DNA from: an uncultured Prochlorococcus sp.
GTDB lineage: Bacteria; Cyanobacteriota; Cyanobacteriia; PCC-6307; Cyanobiaceae
Reading direction: 5' to 3'
Length of the DNA stretch: 64,000 nt
NCBI GenBank assembly: GCA_902626435.1
Contig: CACOFO010000001.1
Coordinates: 47,170-111,169, forward strand
Shown piece after piece: positions 40,816 to 51,433 of the stretch. Under the pieces are notes generated by a model. That model did no database searches and was not told where the DNA came from. It saw only the letters and a program-made list of their open reading frames with translations. A program made the translations under genes and the position numbers. The number at the start of each line of letters is the position of its first letter. The first letter of the stretch is position 1.

Positions 40816-42429
40816 ATGAATTTCAAGTTCAAAAAATCTAATAAAAAAAATTACGACAGAAAGCATTATGGGAAAATTCTTACTGTAAGACTTCCATGTA
40901 ATCCAATATTTCCAATAGGGCCGATTTACCTAGTAGATCATATTCATAAATGTTTTCCAATCATAAATCAACAATTTCTTGATCTAGCAATAATTCCATC
41001 TAATAAAGTTACAAAAATCTTATCTAGAAAAATTGATCAATTTAGACCCCATCTAATTATTTTTTCATGGAGAGATATACAAATTTATGCACCTGTAGAC
41101 GGAAGAAGCGGAAATCCCCTTCAAAACTCTTTCGAGGTTTTTTATTCAAAAAATATCCTTAAAAAAATTAGAGGTTCTTGGGGAGGATTAAAATTAATTG
41201 CATCTCATTATGGAGAAATATATAGAAATACTTCTTTAGTTAAGTTGGGACTTAAAAGAGCACAAAAATACAACAAAGATGTAAAAGTAATAATAGGAGG
41301 CGGAGCTGTTAGTGTTTTCTATGAACAATTAGGTAATCTACTCCCAAAAGGAACAGTTATTTCTGTTGGAGAGGGAGAAAATCTTATAGAGAAAATTATT
41401 AGGAATGATTCAATCGAAGAAGAAAGATGTTATTTGGCGGGACAGAAACCTCGTAACAAATTAATACATGAAGAACCTTCGGGTACTATTAAAACTGCTT
41501 GTAACTATAAATATATTAAATCCATATGGCCAGAATTCGATTGGTATATAGAAGGTGGAGATTACTATGTTGGTGTTCAAACAAAACGAGGTTGTCCTCA
41601 TAATTGTTGTTTCTGTGTTTATGGAGTTGTAGAAGGTAAACGAGTTCGTGTTAATCCTGTTGATGAAGTCATAAAAGAAATGAAGCAATTATATGATCTT
41701 GGAGTTAGAGGATTTTGGTTCACTGATGCGCAGTTTATTCCAGCAAAAAAACACATTAAAGATGCAAAAATACTATTACAAGCTATTAAAGATCAAGGCT
41801 GGAACGACATTAACTGGGCTGCATACATTAGAGCAGATAATATTGATGCTGAGCTAGCACAGCTTATGGTGGATACAGGTATGAGTTATTTTGAAATAGG
41901 TATCACTTCTGGATCTCAAGAACTTGTGAGAAAAATGAGATTAGCGTATGACCTTGAAACTGTATTAAATAATTGCAGAATGTTAGTCCAATCAGGTTTC
42001 AAGAATCATGTTTCAGTAAATTATTCATTTAATGTTTTTGATGAAACACCAAGCACAATAAGACAAACCATAGCTTATCAAAGGGAATTAGAAAATATTT
42101 TTGGGAAAGGCTCAGTTGACCCAGCTATATTCTTTATTGGTCTACAACCTCATACTCTTCTTGAAAAGTACGCCTTGGATCATAAAATTCTAAAGCCGAA
42201 CTATAACCCAATGAGCATGATGCCTTGGACAGCAAGAAAACTTTTATGGAATCCAGGTTCTTTAGGTAAAAAACTTGGTGAAGTTTGCTTAGAAGCTTTT
42301 GATAATAAAGATGACGAATTTGGTAAAACGGTTATAAATATCCTTGAAAGAGAATATGGTAAGGCCTCCTTAAAAGAATCTTTAAATGTTCGTCCCTTAT
42401 CAGAAAGGAAATTAGCTCATTCAAAATAA
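40816..42429 (+). CDS. Radical SAM protein with N-terminal B12-binding-like domain
   Basis: QTKRGCPHNCCFCVYGVVEGKRVR (CxxxCxxC), VIIGGGAVSVFYEQL, RADNIDAELAQLM. Confidence 0.88.
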   Translation: MNFKFKKSNKKNYDRKHYGKILTVRLPCNPIFPIGPIYLVDHIHKCFPIINQQFLDLAIIPSNKVTKILSRKIDQFRPHLIIFSWRDIQIYAPVDGRSGNPLQNSFEVFYSKNILKKIRGSWGGLKLIASHYGEIYRNTSLVKLGLKRAQKYNKDVKVIIGGGAVSVFYEQLGNLLPKGTVISVGEGENLIEKIIRNDSIEEERCYLAGQKPRNKLIHEEPSGTIKTACNYKYIKSIWPEFDWYIEGGDYYVGVQTKRGCPHNCCFCVYGVVEGKRVRVNPVDEVIKEMKQLYDLGVRGFWFTDAQFIPAKKHIKDAKILLQAIKDQGWNDINWAAYIRADNIDAELAQLMVDTGMSYFEIGITSGSQELVRKMRLAYDLETVLNNCRMLVQSGFKNHVSVNYSFNVFDETPSTIRQTIAYQRELENIFGKGSVDPAIFFIGLQPHTLLEKYALDHKILKPNYNPMSMMPWTARKLLWNPGSLGKKLGEVCLEAFDNKDDEFGKTVINILEREYGKASLKESLNVRPLSERKLAHSK

Positions 42430-42444
42430 TAAACTAAATTGTTA

Positions 42445-42762
42445 TTAATCCTCTTTCTCAATTGAACTAGAAATTCCTTTAGATTTTAATGATTCCGAAT
42501 AGAATTCTGCTGGCTCTAAATCACAGACAATTACCAAACCTACACCGGTATTGTGTGCCTCTAACATTATGGAAATAGCATCTTGCTCGCTTAATTGTGG
42601 AACAACTTCTCTAAGAGAAATAGTTACATACTCCATGGAATTAACTGGATCATTATGAAGTAAAACCTTATATTTTGGAGATTTATTTTTTAACTCAGCA
42701 GGTTTCTTCTCAATAACTGCTGAATTATTACTTACACTTTGTTCCAACTTTATAGAAAGCAT
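42445..42762 (-). CDS. clpS: ATP-dependent Clp protease adaptor ClpS
   Basis: YKVLLHNDPVNSMEYVTISLREVVPQLSEQDAISIMLEAHNTGVGLV. Confidence 0.95.
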   Translation of the reverse strand: MLSIKLEQSVSNNSAVIEKKPAELKNKSPKYKVLLHNDPVNSMEYVTISLREVVPQLSEQDAISIMLEAHNTGVGLVIVCDLEPAEFYSESLKSKGISSSIEKED

Positions 42763-42793
42763 TAAATTACTTGAATCTACTTTATGTTTATAA

Positions 42794-44020
42794 TTATATA
42801 TTAATTATTCTTTCCATTGCATCAAGGACATTTGATCGTGAGTTAAATGCTGATAAACGAAAATAACCCTCTCCTGATAATCCAAATCCGCTCCCAGGTG
42901 TGCCAACTACACTAACTTTTTGAAGAAGAAAATCAAAAAAGTCCCAAGATGTCATTTTATCAGGTACTTTGATCCAAATATACGGTGCATTGTCCCCACC
43001 ATAAACTTTATATCCCGCAGTCTGAAGTTTATTTTTCATAATTTTTGCATTTTCCATGTAAAAATCAATTAAACCTTTCACTTCTTTCTTCCCTTCAAGA
43101 GAATATACAGCTTCTGCTCCTCTTTGCACGATATAACTTACTCCATTGAATTTTGTAGATTGCCGCCTATTCCATAACGGCCATAAGGCTATTTCCTCAT
43201 TTGTTGAGCTGAAGCCTTTAAGATTTTTAGGTATTACTGTAAAAGCACATCTAACTCCTGTGAATCCTGCATTCTTAGAAAAAGATCTAAATTCAATAGC
43301 ACAATCCTCTGCTCCCTCAATCTCATATATTGAATGAGGAATATTCTTATCTTGAATAAATGATTCATAAGCAGCATCAAAAAGTATTAAAGAATTGTTT
43401 TGAAGAGCATAGTCAACCCACTTTTTCAATTCTTCTTTATTGATTGTTGCTCCAGTAGGATTATTCGGAAAACAAAGATATAAAATATCAACTTTATTTT
43501 TAGGAAGTTCTGGCAGAAAGTTATTTTCCTCATTTATTGCAAGATAAGTCAATCCTTTATAAGTGCCATTTATGAGAGCATTTCCTGTTCTGCCTGTCAT
43601 GACGTTGCTATCTACATAAACAGGGTAAACAGGATCTGTTACAGCAATTGAATTATCTTTGCCAAGAATATCTAAAATGTTGCTACTATCGCATTTAGAA
43701 CCATCTGAAACAAAGATTTCTTCAGGTGTGATTTTACAGCCTCTCGAAATAAAATCATGATCAGATATTTTTTCTCTGAGCCAAGAATAACCTTGTTCTG
43801 GTCCATAGCCTCTAAAGCCTTCGGCTGTTCCCATTTCATCTAATGCGTTACCCATAGCATTTCTGCACGCTTTTGGTAATGGTTCTGTCACATCGCCTAT
43901 GCCAAGCTTAATTATGTCTGAACTATTATTTGATTGAGAATATATTTTTACCCTTTTAGCAATTTCGGGAAATAAATAGCCGGCTTTGAGTTTTAAATAA
44001 TTTTCGTTTACTTTGACCAC
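42794..44020 (-). CDS. dapL: LL-diaminopimelate aminotransferase
   Basis: [59 protein letters not shown]. Confidence 0.97.
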   Translation of the reverse strand: MVKVNENYLKLKAGYLFPEIAKRVKIYSQSNNSSDIIKLGIGDVTEPLPKACRNAMGNALDEMGTAEGFRGYGPEQGYSWLREKISDHDFISRGCKITPEEIFVSDGSKCDSSNILDILGKDNSIAVTDPVYPVYVDSNVMTGRTGNALINGTYKGLTYLAINEENNFLPELPKNKVDILYLCFPNNPTGATINKEELKKWVDYALQNNSLILFDAAYESFIQDKNIPHSIYEIEGAEDCAIEFRSFSKNAGFTGVRCAFTVIPKNLKGFSSTNEEIALWPLWNRRQSTKFNGVSYIVQRGAEAVYSLEGKKEVKGLIDFYMENAKIMKNKLQTAGYKVYGGDNAPYIWIKVPDKMTSWDFFDFLLQKVSVVGTPGSGFGLSGEGYFRLSAFNSRSNVLDAMERIINI

Positions 44021-44318
44021 TTTGCATTAATAAATTTAACCAATATTAGGATAATGGATCAACGTGCTTAAGTGGTAATTAGATGTTAATATTATTGTAG
44101 TTATGTTTAAATTTAGGATTAATCATAGCTATGAATTCAATTTCAATTAGTTTAAAAATCGTCTAAAGCTTTATACATAGCAGAATTAAATTGCTATTAA
44201 CTTTATTAATTTTAAAAAAATCATAATACTAGCTATAAACAATTGCTTTCTTAAGAGATAAAAATTTAACTCTTACTTTAGATGACTTTTAAAATTCAAA
44301 CCATTCATAATCAATTAT

Positions 44319-46139
44319 ATGTCTCAGCAAATTATCATCGCTGAGCAGTCTCGAATTGCAGCACTACTCAAAGATGATCGAGTTGATGAATTAATCGTCG
44401 CACAAGGTCAATATCAAATTGGCGATATTTTTTTAGGAACAGTTGAAAATGTTCTTCCTGGAATTGATGCCGCTTTCATAAATATTGGTGAAAGTGATAA
44501 AAATGGGTTCATTCATGTTTCAGATCTTGGTCCATTAAGACTAAAAAAGGGAGCATTTGGAATAACTGAATTACTAGAACCAAAACAAAAAGTTCTAGTT
44601 CAGGTAATGAAGGAACCTACAGGATCTAAAGGACCTAGACTGACAGGAAGTATTTCAATACCTGGAAAGTACCTGATATTGCAGCCATATGGTCAAGGAG
44701 TAAATATTTCCAGAAAAATAAATACAGAAACGGAAAGAAGCCGCTTAAAAGCTCTTGGGGTTTTAATAAAACCGCCTAGCACAGGTTTACTATTTAGAAC
44801 AGAGGCTGAAACGATAAAAGAAGAACTACTTATCGACGATTTAGAAAACTTAATTCAACAATGGGAAAATGTATTAAAAGTTTCCGAGACTTCTAATCCC
44901 CCAAATTTAATAAAAAGAGATGATGATTTCTCTGTTAAGATTTTGCGAGATCATATTAAATCATCAACTAAAAGCATAATCATCGATAATAAATTTTCCG
45001 TTGAAAGAGCAAAGGATTTTTTAATAAATTATCAATCTAATTTAGACATTGAATTTCACGATAACGATTTAAACCAACATATTTTAGAGAAATACGAAAT
45101 AAAGAAAACAATTCAAAAAGCTCTTCAACCTAGAGTTGATCTTCCTTCAGGAGGATATATCATCATTGAACCAACTGAAGCGCTTACAGTAATTGATGTG
45201 AACTCTGGATCATTTACAAGATCTGCAAACTCAAGACAAACAGTTTTGTGGACGAATTGCGAAGCAGCAGTTGAAATCTCAAGGCAAATGAAATTAAGAA
45301 ATATTGGAGGCGTTATCGTAGTAGATTTTATTGATATGGACTCTAGAAGAGATCAATTTCAGCTACTAGAACATTTTACTTCAGCAATAAAAGATGATTC
45401 TGCAAGGCCTCAAATAGCTCAGCTTACTGAATTAGGTTTAGTTGAGTTGACCAGAAAAAGACAAGGGCAAAATATATATGAATTATTCGGTAAAAAATGT
45501 TTTACTTGCAATGGTGCTGGATATGTAGAAAATCAATTGAATCACGAAATTCTTAACCAAACATTTAAAAAAATAGAGGATAAATCTAATAAAAAAAACA
45601 GTTTTAAAACCTTAGATATAGATCCCCCTCACACAATTGATGAGCAAGAAAAAATAATTGACAAGGATTTACCTAACCTCAAAGAAGGCAGTAAGGAGAA
45701 CCCTTCTTATAAAAAAGAAACTGGTCATGATAATTTGAACCCATTAAATTCAAAAGAAAAAAATATAATAACTGTTGATCTTACTAATGAAGAAAAAATT
45801 GTTTTCAGTCAATTAGGTATTAATCCACTTATAAAGTTAGGTAAAGAATATCTTACCAGCAATAATTTTGTGCGTTTAAAAGAAAATAATGAGGTTCAAG
45901 AAAAAACTTTAACTAATAAAAAAACAAAAGCAAAACAAATTAAAAAAATCTCAAAATCTAAAGATGAAAATATTGATATTAAAATTGAAGCAAATGCAAA
46001 TTCCAAAGATCAATCAACAAACAAAACTCATGAGGTTAAGGAGGTTGCATTTATAGATAAAAAGGATGAAATTGAAATTGCAGATGAGATGAAAAATGCA
46101 AGAAAAAAAAGAAGAAGATCTTCAGCAAGTATTGAATAA
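44319..46139 (+). CDS. rne: Ribonuclease E/G
   Basis: S1 domain; [41 protein letters not shown] (CxxC), C-terminal RKKRRRSSA. Confidence 0.97.
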   Translation: MSQQIIIAEQSRIAALLKDDRVDELIVAQGQYQIGDIFLGTVENVLPGIDAAFINIGESDKNGFIHVSDLGPLRLKKGAFGITELLEPKQKVLVQVMKEPTGSKGPRLTGSISIPGKYLILQPYGQGVNISRKINTETERSRLKALGVLIKPPSTGLLFRTEAETIKEELLIDDLENLIQQWENVLKVSETSNPPNLIKRDDDFSVKILRDHIKSSTKSIIIDNKFSVERAKDFLINYQSNLDIEFHDNDLNQHILEKYEIKKTIQKALQPRVDLPSGGYIIIEPTEALTVIDVNSGSFTRSANSRQTVLWTNCEAAVEISRQMKLRNIGGVIVVDFIDMDSRRDQFQLLEHFTSAIKDDSARPQIAQLTELGLVELTRKRQGQNIYELFGKKCFTCNGAGYVENQLNHEILNQTFKKIEDKSNKKNSFKTLDIDPPHTIDEQEKIIDKDLPNLKEGSKENPSYKKETGHDNLNPLNSKEKNIITVDLTNEEKIVFSQLGINPLIKLGKEYLTSNNFVRLKENNEVQEKTLTNKKTKAKQIKKISKSKDENIDIKIEANANSKDQSTNKTHEVKEVAFIDKKDEIEIADEMKNARKKRRRSSASIE

Positions 46140-46713
46140 AGTACTCGAAGTTGGCATAGATGAAGTTGGCAGGGGAGCAGTTTTTGGTCCAGTTTTCTCA
46201 GCAGTTATCGTATTAACTGAAGAAAATAAATTTATTTTGAAACAATTTGGAGTGATGGATAGCAAAAAATTATCTCCCAAAAAAAGAAAATTACTTTTGC
46301 CGAAAATTTTATTACTCTCTTCAGATTATGGAATTGGGCAATCCTCTACCAGAGAAATAGATAAGTTCGGCATTAGAGTTGCTACAGAACTTTCAATGAT
46401 AAGAGCTTTAAAAAAATTAAAGCAGAAGCCATCTGAAATAATAATTGATGGCCCCTTACTTTTAAGGCTATGGAATAGAAATCAGAAAAATATAGTATCA
46501 GGAGACTCTAAGTTCACATCAATAGCTTCAGCAAGCATAGTTGCAAAAGTATCTCGCGATAATCTAATGGAAAGGTTAGAAAGAAAATACTCAGGCTACT
46601 TAATATTTAAAAATAAAGGCTATGGCACAAGAGAGCACCTTTCAATTATCAAAAAATATGGAATAACTAATCTTCATAGAAAAAGTTTTTTAAAAAAATC
46701 AAAGCTTATTTAA
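46096..46713 (+). CDS. rnhB: Ribonuclease HII (alternative TTG start near 46132)
   Basis: [41 protein letters not shown]. Confidence 0.96.
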   Translation: MQEKKEEDLQQVLNKVLEVGIDEVGRGAVFGPVFSAVIVLTEENKFILKQFGVMDSKKLSPKKRKLLLPKILLLSSDYGIGQSSTREIDKFGIRVATELSMIRALKKLKQKPSEIIIDGPLLLRLWNRNQKNIVSGDSKFTSIASASIVAKVSRDNLMERLERKYSGYLIFKNKGYGTREHLSIIKKYGITNLHRKSFLKKSKLI

Positions 46714-47217
46714 GCTACACCAATCTAAAAAATCTTTAACTAATTGCTGCTGAACTCTTGCCTTTATACCCAACAAAATCCCGTTTAATACCGAATGACC
46801 GGTAGATTCCAAAATTCTCTTTGGCACAAATTTTAATAAAGGGGGTTGACTTACAGATACCCCTAAAAGCGCCTCTCCTTCTAATCCAATGGAAGTTGCT
46901 TCTAAATTCGCTTTCAAAATAAGATTAAAGTCATCTATTATCCCTAAACCATCTAATGTACTTTCAAGGGCACTCATTCTTAAAATTCCATCTTTATTTT
47001 CTACCGCAATTGAAACAACAGGGTTAATATCTAATTGAAAAACCTTAAAACTTGTTACTGTATACTTATATCTACCTTCTCCTTCAGGTACTAATTTTTT
47101 GGAGTCTAACATCGCTCCAACAACTCTTTCTTCTTCCAAAAGATATTTAGGAAGATATTCTTTATTTCGTGTTACAGAAAGCTTTAGTTTCTGTTTAGCA
47201 TCAAAAGATAATAGCAT
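46699..47217 (-). CDS. DUF1997 family protein
   Basis: 172 aa, [53 protein letters not shown]. Confidence 0.75.
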   Translation of the reverse strand: MLLSFDAKQKLKLSVTRNKEYLPKYLLEEERVVGAMLDSKKLVPEGEGRYKYTVTSFKVFQLDINPVVSIAVENKDGILRMSALESTLDGLGIIDDFNLILKANLEATSIGLEGEALLGVSVSQPPLLKFVPKRILESTGHSVLNGILLGIKARVQQQLVKDFLDWCSLNKL

Positions 47218-47269
47218 TGTTTATATTCCCCCAATGCTTATTTGATCTCTTTTTTTTTTTCGATTAATC

Positions 47270-48115
47270 ATGCGCAAACAAGTTGCATATTTAGGTCCTA
47301 AAGGGACATTCGCAGAAAAAGCAGCTCATATATTATCAAAGCTTGCCAATTTTCAGACACCTATATTTGTACCATGTAATGGGTTACATTCGGTTATTAA
47401 ATCGATAGCGTACAACAATTGTGATGCTGCTGTAGTTCCTATTGAAAATTCTGTAGAAGGGCCAGTTACAGCGACTTTAGATGCTCTATGGAAATTTCCC
47501 GAAATATTTATCAATAGAGCAATTGTTTTACCCATAAAACATGCATTAATTAGTGATGGTGAACTTTCAAATATTTCAGAAGTACTATCTCATCCTCAAG
47601 CATTAGCTCAATGTTCAGAATGGTTATCTGAAAATCTTCCAAATGCAATCCCTCTACCAACAAATTCAACATCAGAAGCTGTCAACATGGTCAAGGGCAG
47701 TAAATTTAGAGCAGCTATTGGTTCAAAATCATTAATTCAAATCGAAGGCCTTAAAGAATTAGCTTTTCCTATTAATGATGTGCCAGGTAATTGCACTAGA
47801 TTTATTTTATTAAGTAAAAAATCTAATTCTAATTCAGCTAACATTGCTAGTTTTGCTTTCTCACTAATATCAAATAGACCAGGCGCTCTAATTAAAGCCT
47901 TAAATTATATTGCAAATTATGGATTTAATATGAGCAAAATAGAGTCGAGACCTTCCAAAAGAGAGTTAGGTGAATACATAATTTATATTGATGTAGAATT
48001 AGATAATGAAAAAAATATTGCAAATTTTCTTGAATTGAAAAATAATATTAAACCACTATGTAAGAAATTTGTAGATTTTGGAAATTATTTTTCTGAAAAT
48101 TTCGAATTAAATTGA
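47270..48115 (+). CDS. pheA: Prephenate dehydratase with ACT domain
   Basis: VAYLGPKGTFAEKAA, VVPIENSVEGPVTATLD, SNRPGALIKALNYIANYGFNMSKIESRPSK. Confidence 0.97.
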   Translation: MRKQVAYLGPKGTFAEKAAHILSKLANFQTPIFVPCNGLHSVIKSIAYNNCDAAVVPIENSVEGPVTATLDALWKFPEIFINRAIVLPIKHALISDGELSNISEVLSHPQALAQCSEWLSENLPNAIPLPTNSTSEAVNMVKGSKFRAAIGSKSLIQIEGLKELAFPINDVPGNCTRFILLSKKSNSNSANIASFAFSLISNRPGALIKALNYIANYGFNMSKIESRPSKRELGEYIIYIDVELDNEKNIANFLELKNNIKPLCKKFVDFGNYFSENFELN

Positions 48116-48116
48116 T

Positions 48117-49052
48117 TTATCCTCTACATTTATAAACCCCAAACTCCATTAAACCTTTTCTAAAAGCCCAATTCATGAGAACTATTGTTGGAATCTCTCT
48201 AATAGACTTAACTATCGCCAAAGGGCCAAGAGACAAAATTGCAAATGGTCTTCTAATACCCTCAATAATCGAGTCGTACCAAGAAGGATTTGTATAAATA
48301 TTCCAATTTTCATGAAAAACTTTTCCTGAACTATTTTTATTAGTTCTAAGAATATTACCAAATTCTTTAATACTAATAAATTTGGGATGAACCCATTGTT
48401 CAAGTAATTGTTTAAGAACCAAATTCTCAAAAAAAGATGGAGGGAATTCCCTGAGATCTCTAGAGTTCCAATCAGCCAATGCTAAATAACCTCCTGGTCT
48501 CAAAGTTCTCATCATCTCATCTGCAAACTTAGTTTTATCATTCATGTGTGCACCAGCTTCAACACTCCAAACACCATCAAAAGAGCCATCCTCAAATTTT
48601 AAATCCAATGCATCCATAACCTGAAAGTTACAATTTAATCCAGCAGGAGTAAGTTCTCTAGCTCTTTTTACTTGAGCAGGACTAATTGTAATTCCAGTAA
48701 CATTAAAACCATAATATTTTGAAAGAATCCTAGAACTTCCTCCGATTCCACAACCAACATCTAGTATTCTGGAACCTTTTGGCAATTTATCTAAACCACT
48801 CCACTTTACCAACTCATGAACGAACTTAACTTTAGCCTGTCGAAAATCAATATTTTTATTTTCAGAAGGATAAAAACCTAAATGTATATGCTCTCCCCAC
48901 AACCTCTCAAGTAATTTATCCTGAGTCCATGCATCATATGCTGATGCAACAGTACCAGAAGAAATATATTTTCTAGCAGTAATTCTCCAAATAAAAGAAC
49001 AAGCTAAAAGGAATAAAGAAATTAAAAAAAAGGGTGCTAAAAATTCAAACAT
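48117..49052 (-). CDS. SAM methyltransferase, probable 2-methyl-6-phytyl/solanesyl-benzoquinone methyltransferase (Sll0418-like)
   Basis: N-terminal TM then LWGEHIHLGFYPS, ILDVGCGIGGSSRILSKYYGFNVTGITISPAQ. Confidence 0.78.
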   Translation of the reverse strand: MFEFLAPFFLISLFLLACSFIWRITARKYISSGTVASAYDAWTQDKLLERLWGEHIHLGFYPSENKNIDFRQAKVKFVHELVKWSGLDKLPKGSRILDVGCGIGGSSRILSKYYGFNVTGITISPAQVKRARELTPAGLNCNFQVMDALDLKFEDGSFDGVWSVEAGAHMNDKTKFADEMMRTLRPGGYLALADWNSRDLREFPPSFFENLVLKQLLEQWVHPKFISIKEFGNILRTNKNSSGKVFHENWNIYTNPSWYDSIIEGIRRPFAILSLGPLAIVKSIREIPTIVLMNWAFRKGLMEFGVYKCRG

Positions 49053-49709
49053 TTAATTTTCTTTTATATCAGGAAAACTTTCTTTCAAAGCAGTTCTTGC
49101 TGCAAGTTGTTTTCTTGTATTATCAAGCATTTGATATTCTCTTTGTAATCGAGTATAAGTATTTCTTTCCTCTAATAGTCTTTGCTGTTCCTCAGCAACT
49201 GGACCACCCAAATGAGCACCAATCCAAAAAGATAATTCCATAGGATTATTAGGTAATTTATCGGGAAGGTTTTTCTGGGTATTTGTCAATTTACCCGTGA
49301 GATTAATAACATCTCTAAGGGCTTCTTTTACTGAATCTTTTAAAGAATCTAATTTTTGAAGGTTATCAACATTATCATCACTAATCCAACTTACCATTGC
49401 TGAATAAAAGGGTGTTGAACGAATGATTTCTAAAACTTGAAACCTTTGTTGTCCGAGAGTAATAATATTGCTTCTCCCATCCTCTGCAGTTTGATGTTTT
49501 ATTATTTGGGCACAGCATCCAACATTAGCTATATTTTTAGTAGTAGAATCCCATTTTATAACTCCAAACATAGAATCAGTTTCTAGAACTGTTTGAAGCA
49601 TGATTCTGTATCTTGATTCAAAAATATGTAGAGGCAGGACTTCTTGAGGGAAAAGGACTACCTCTGGCAAAGGAAATAAAGGTAATTCCCTTACTGAGAG
49701 CTCTCCCAT
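49053..49709 (-). CDS. Lon protease N-terminal (LON substrate-binding) domain protein
   Basis: ELPLFPLPEVVLFPQEVLPLHIFESRYRIML. Confidence 0.92.
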   Translation of the reverse strand: MGELSVRELPLFPLPEVVLFPQEVLPLHIFESRYRIMLQTVLETDSMFGVIKWDSTTKNIANVGCCAQIIKHQTAEDGRSNIITLGQQRFQVLEIIRSTPFYSAMVSWISDDNVDNLQKLDSLKDSVKEALRDVINLTGKLTNTQKNLPDKLPNNPMELSFWIGAHLGGPVAEEQQRLLEERNTYTRLQREYQMLDNTRKQLAARTALKESFPDIKEN

Positions 49710-49765
49710 TTAAACCTCATTTATTTTTAATTATACTAATCAATTTATGTCTTTTTCGGGTTTAC

Positions 49766-50086
49766 TTAAAGTTTAACTTCTATATCTACACCACTTGGAA
49801 GATCCAACTTCATTAAAGCATCAATTGTTTTTGCTGAAGGGCTATAAATATCAATTATTCTTCTATGAGTTCTTGTCTCAAAATGCTCTCTGGAGTCTTT
49901 ATCAACATGTGGTGATCTTAGAACACAATAAATCTTCCTTTTTGTTGGTAAAGGTATTGGACCTATTGCTGAAGCAGACGTAGTATCGGCAGTTTGGATT
50001 ATTTTATCGCATGATAAATCGAGCATTCTTCTGTCAAATGCTTTAAGTCTTATTCTTATTTTTTGTTGTGCAATTGATGCAGTCAT
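49766..50086 (-). CDS. rpsJ: 30S ribosomal protein S10
   Basis: [44 protein letters not shown]. Confidence 0.98.
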   Translation of the reverse strand: MTASIAQQKIRIRLKAFDRRMLDLSCDKIIQTADTTSASAIGPIPLPTKRKIYCVLRSPHVDKDSREHFETRTHRRIIDIYSPSAKTIDALMKLDLPSGVDIEVKL

Positions 50087-50110
50087 AATTTGAAATTAAC
50101 TTCTAGTTGG

Positions 50111-50133
50111 GGGTCATTGATTAACAATGACCC
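50111..50133 (-). promoter_or_regulatory. Stable hairpin in the tuf-rpsJ intergenic region
   Basis: Perfect 9-bp inverted repeat GGGTCATTG-ATTAA-CAATGACCC with no T-tract following on the transcribed strand. Confidence 0.7.
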
Positions 50134-50188
50134 TTAGCCTTTAATCTATTTTAAGTGATTGAGGTTAAAATTATAAAATTCAAATAGA

Positions 50189-51388
50189 TTATTTGAGAAT
50201 TTTAGAAACAACTCCAGCACCAATAGTACGTCCACCTTCACGAATTGCGAAACGCATACCTTGCTCGATAGCTACTGGACAAATCAATTCACCAGTCATC
50301 TTAATTCTGTCTCCTGGCATGACCATTTCTACATTAGAGCCATCATCAGATGTAAATGCTGTGATTTGACCTGTAACATCTGTTGTTCTGATATAAAACT
50401 GGGGTCTATATCCTGCGAAGAAAGGGGTATGTCTACCACCCTCTTCTTTTTTTAGAACATAAACTTCTCCTTCGAATTGAGTATGAGGAGTGATGGATCC
50501 TTTCTTAACAAGTACCATTCCTCTCTCAATGTCTTCTTTCTGGACACCTCGTAATAGTAAACCAACATTATCGCCAGCCATACCTTCATCAAGAAGTTTA
50601 CGGAACATTTCAACTCCGGTAACAGTCGTTACCCTTGTATCTCTTATTCCAACTATTTCAACTTCTTCTCCAACCTTAACTTTACCTCTCTCAATTCTTC
50701 CAGTAGCCACAGTTCCTCTACCGGTAATTGAGAAAACATCTTCAACTGCCATCAAGAAGGGTTTATCAACTTCTCTTTCTGGTTCAGGAATGCTAGCATC
50801 AACAGCTTTCATTAATTCTTCAATTTTTGATTCCCAAGTAGAATCTCCTTCAAGAGCTTTTAAACCGGAAACTTGAACTATAGGAATATCATCACCAGGG
50901 AAATCATAACTGTCTAATAGTTCCCTTATTTCCATTTCAACAAGTTCAATAATTTCTTCGTCATCGACCATATCGCACTTATTGAGAGCCACTACAAGAG
51001 CAGGGACTCCAACCTGTTTAGCTAGAAGGATATGCTCTTTTGTCTGAGCCATTGGACCATCAGTAGCTGCGCAAACTAGAATTGCTCCATCCATTTGAGC
51101 GGCCCCTGTAATCATATTTTTTACATAATCAGCATGTCCTGGGCAATCAACATGGGCATAATGTCTACCTTCAGTTTCATATTCGACGTGAGCTGTATTG
51201 ATAGTGATGCCACGCTCTCTTTCTTCAGGAGCACCATCAATGTCTCCATAGTCTTGAGCCTGAGCTTGACCTTTTTTGGCTAATACGTTTGTAATAGCAG
51301 CAGTAAGTGTTGTTTTTCCATGATCAACATGGCCAATAGTACCTATGTTGACATGTGGTTTGTTCCTTTCGAACTTCTCGCGAGCCAT
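50189..51388 (-). CDS. tuf: Elongation factor Tu
   Basis: [33 protein letters not shown]. Confidence 0.99.
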   Translation of the reverse strand: MAREKFERNKPHVNIGTIGHVDHGKTTLTAAITNVLAKKGQAQAQDYGDIDGAPEERERGITINTAHVEYETEGRHYAHVDCPGHADYVKNMITGAAQMDGAILVCAATDGPMAQTKEHILLAKQVGVPALVVALNKCDMVDDEEIIELVEMEIRELLDSYDFPGDDIPIVQVSGLKALEGDSTWESKIEELMKAVDASIPEPEREVDKPFLMAVEDVFSITGRGTVATGRIERGKVKVGEEVEIVGIRDTRVTTVTGVEMFRKLLDEGMAGDNVGLLLRGVQKEDIERGMVLVKKGSITPHTQFEGEVYVLKKEEGGRHTPFFAGYRPQFYIRTTDVTGQITAFTSDDGSNVEMVMPGDRIKMTGELICPVAIEQGMRFAIREGGRTIGAGVVSKILK

Positions 51389-51433
51389 GTTAAATTAAAG
51401 AATCGAGGATTTAAGAGTGTTTTAGTTTAGAGA

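Noticed and set aside
50490-50876. 128-aa plus-strand ORF antisense to tuf
   Set aside because: Shadow of highly conserved EF-Tu codons.
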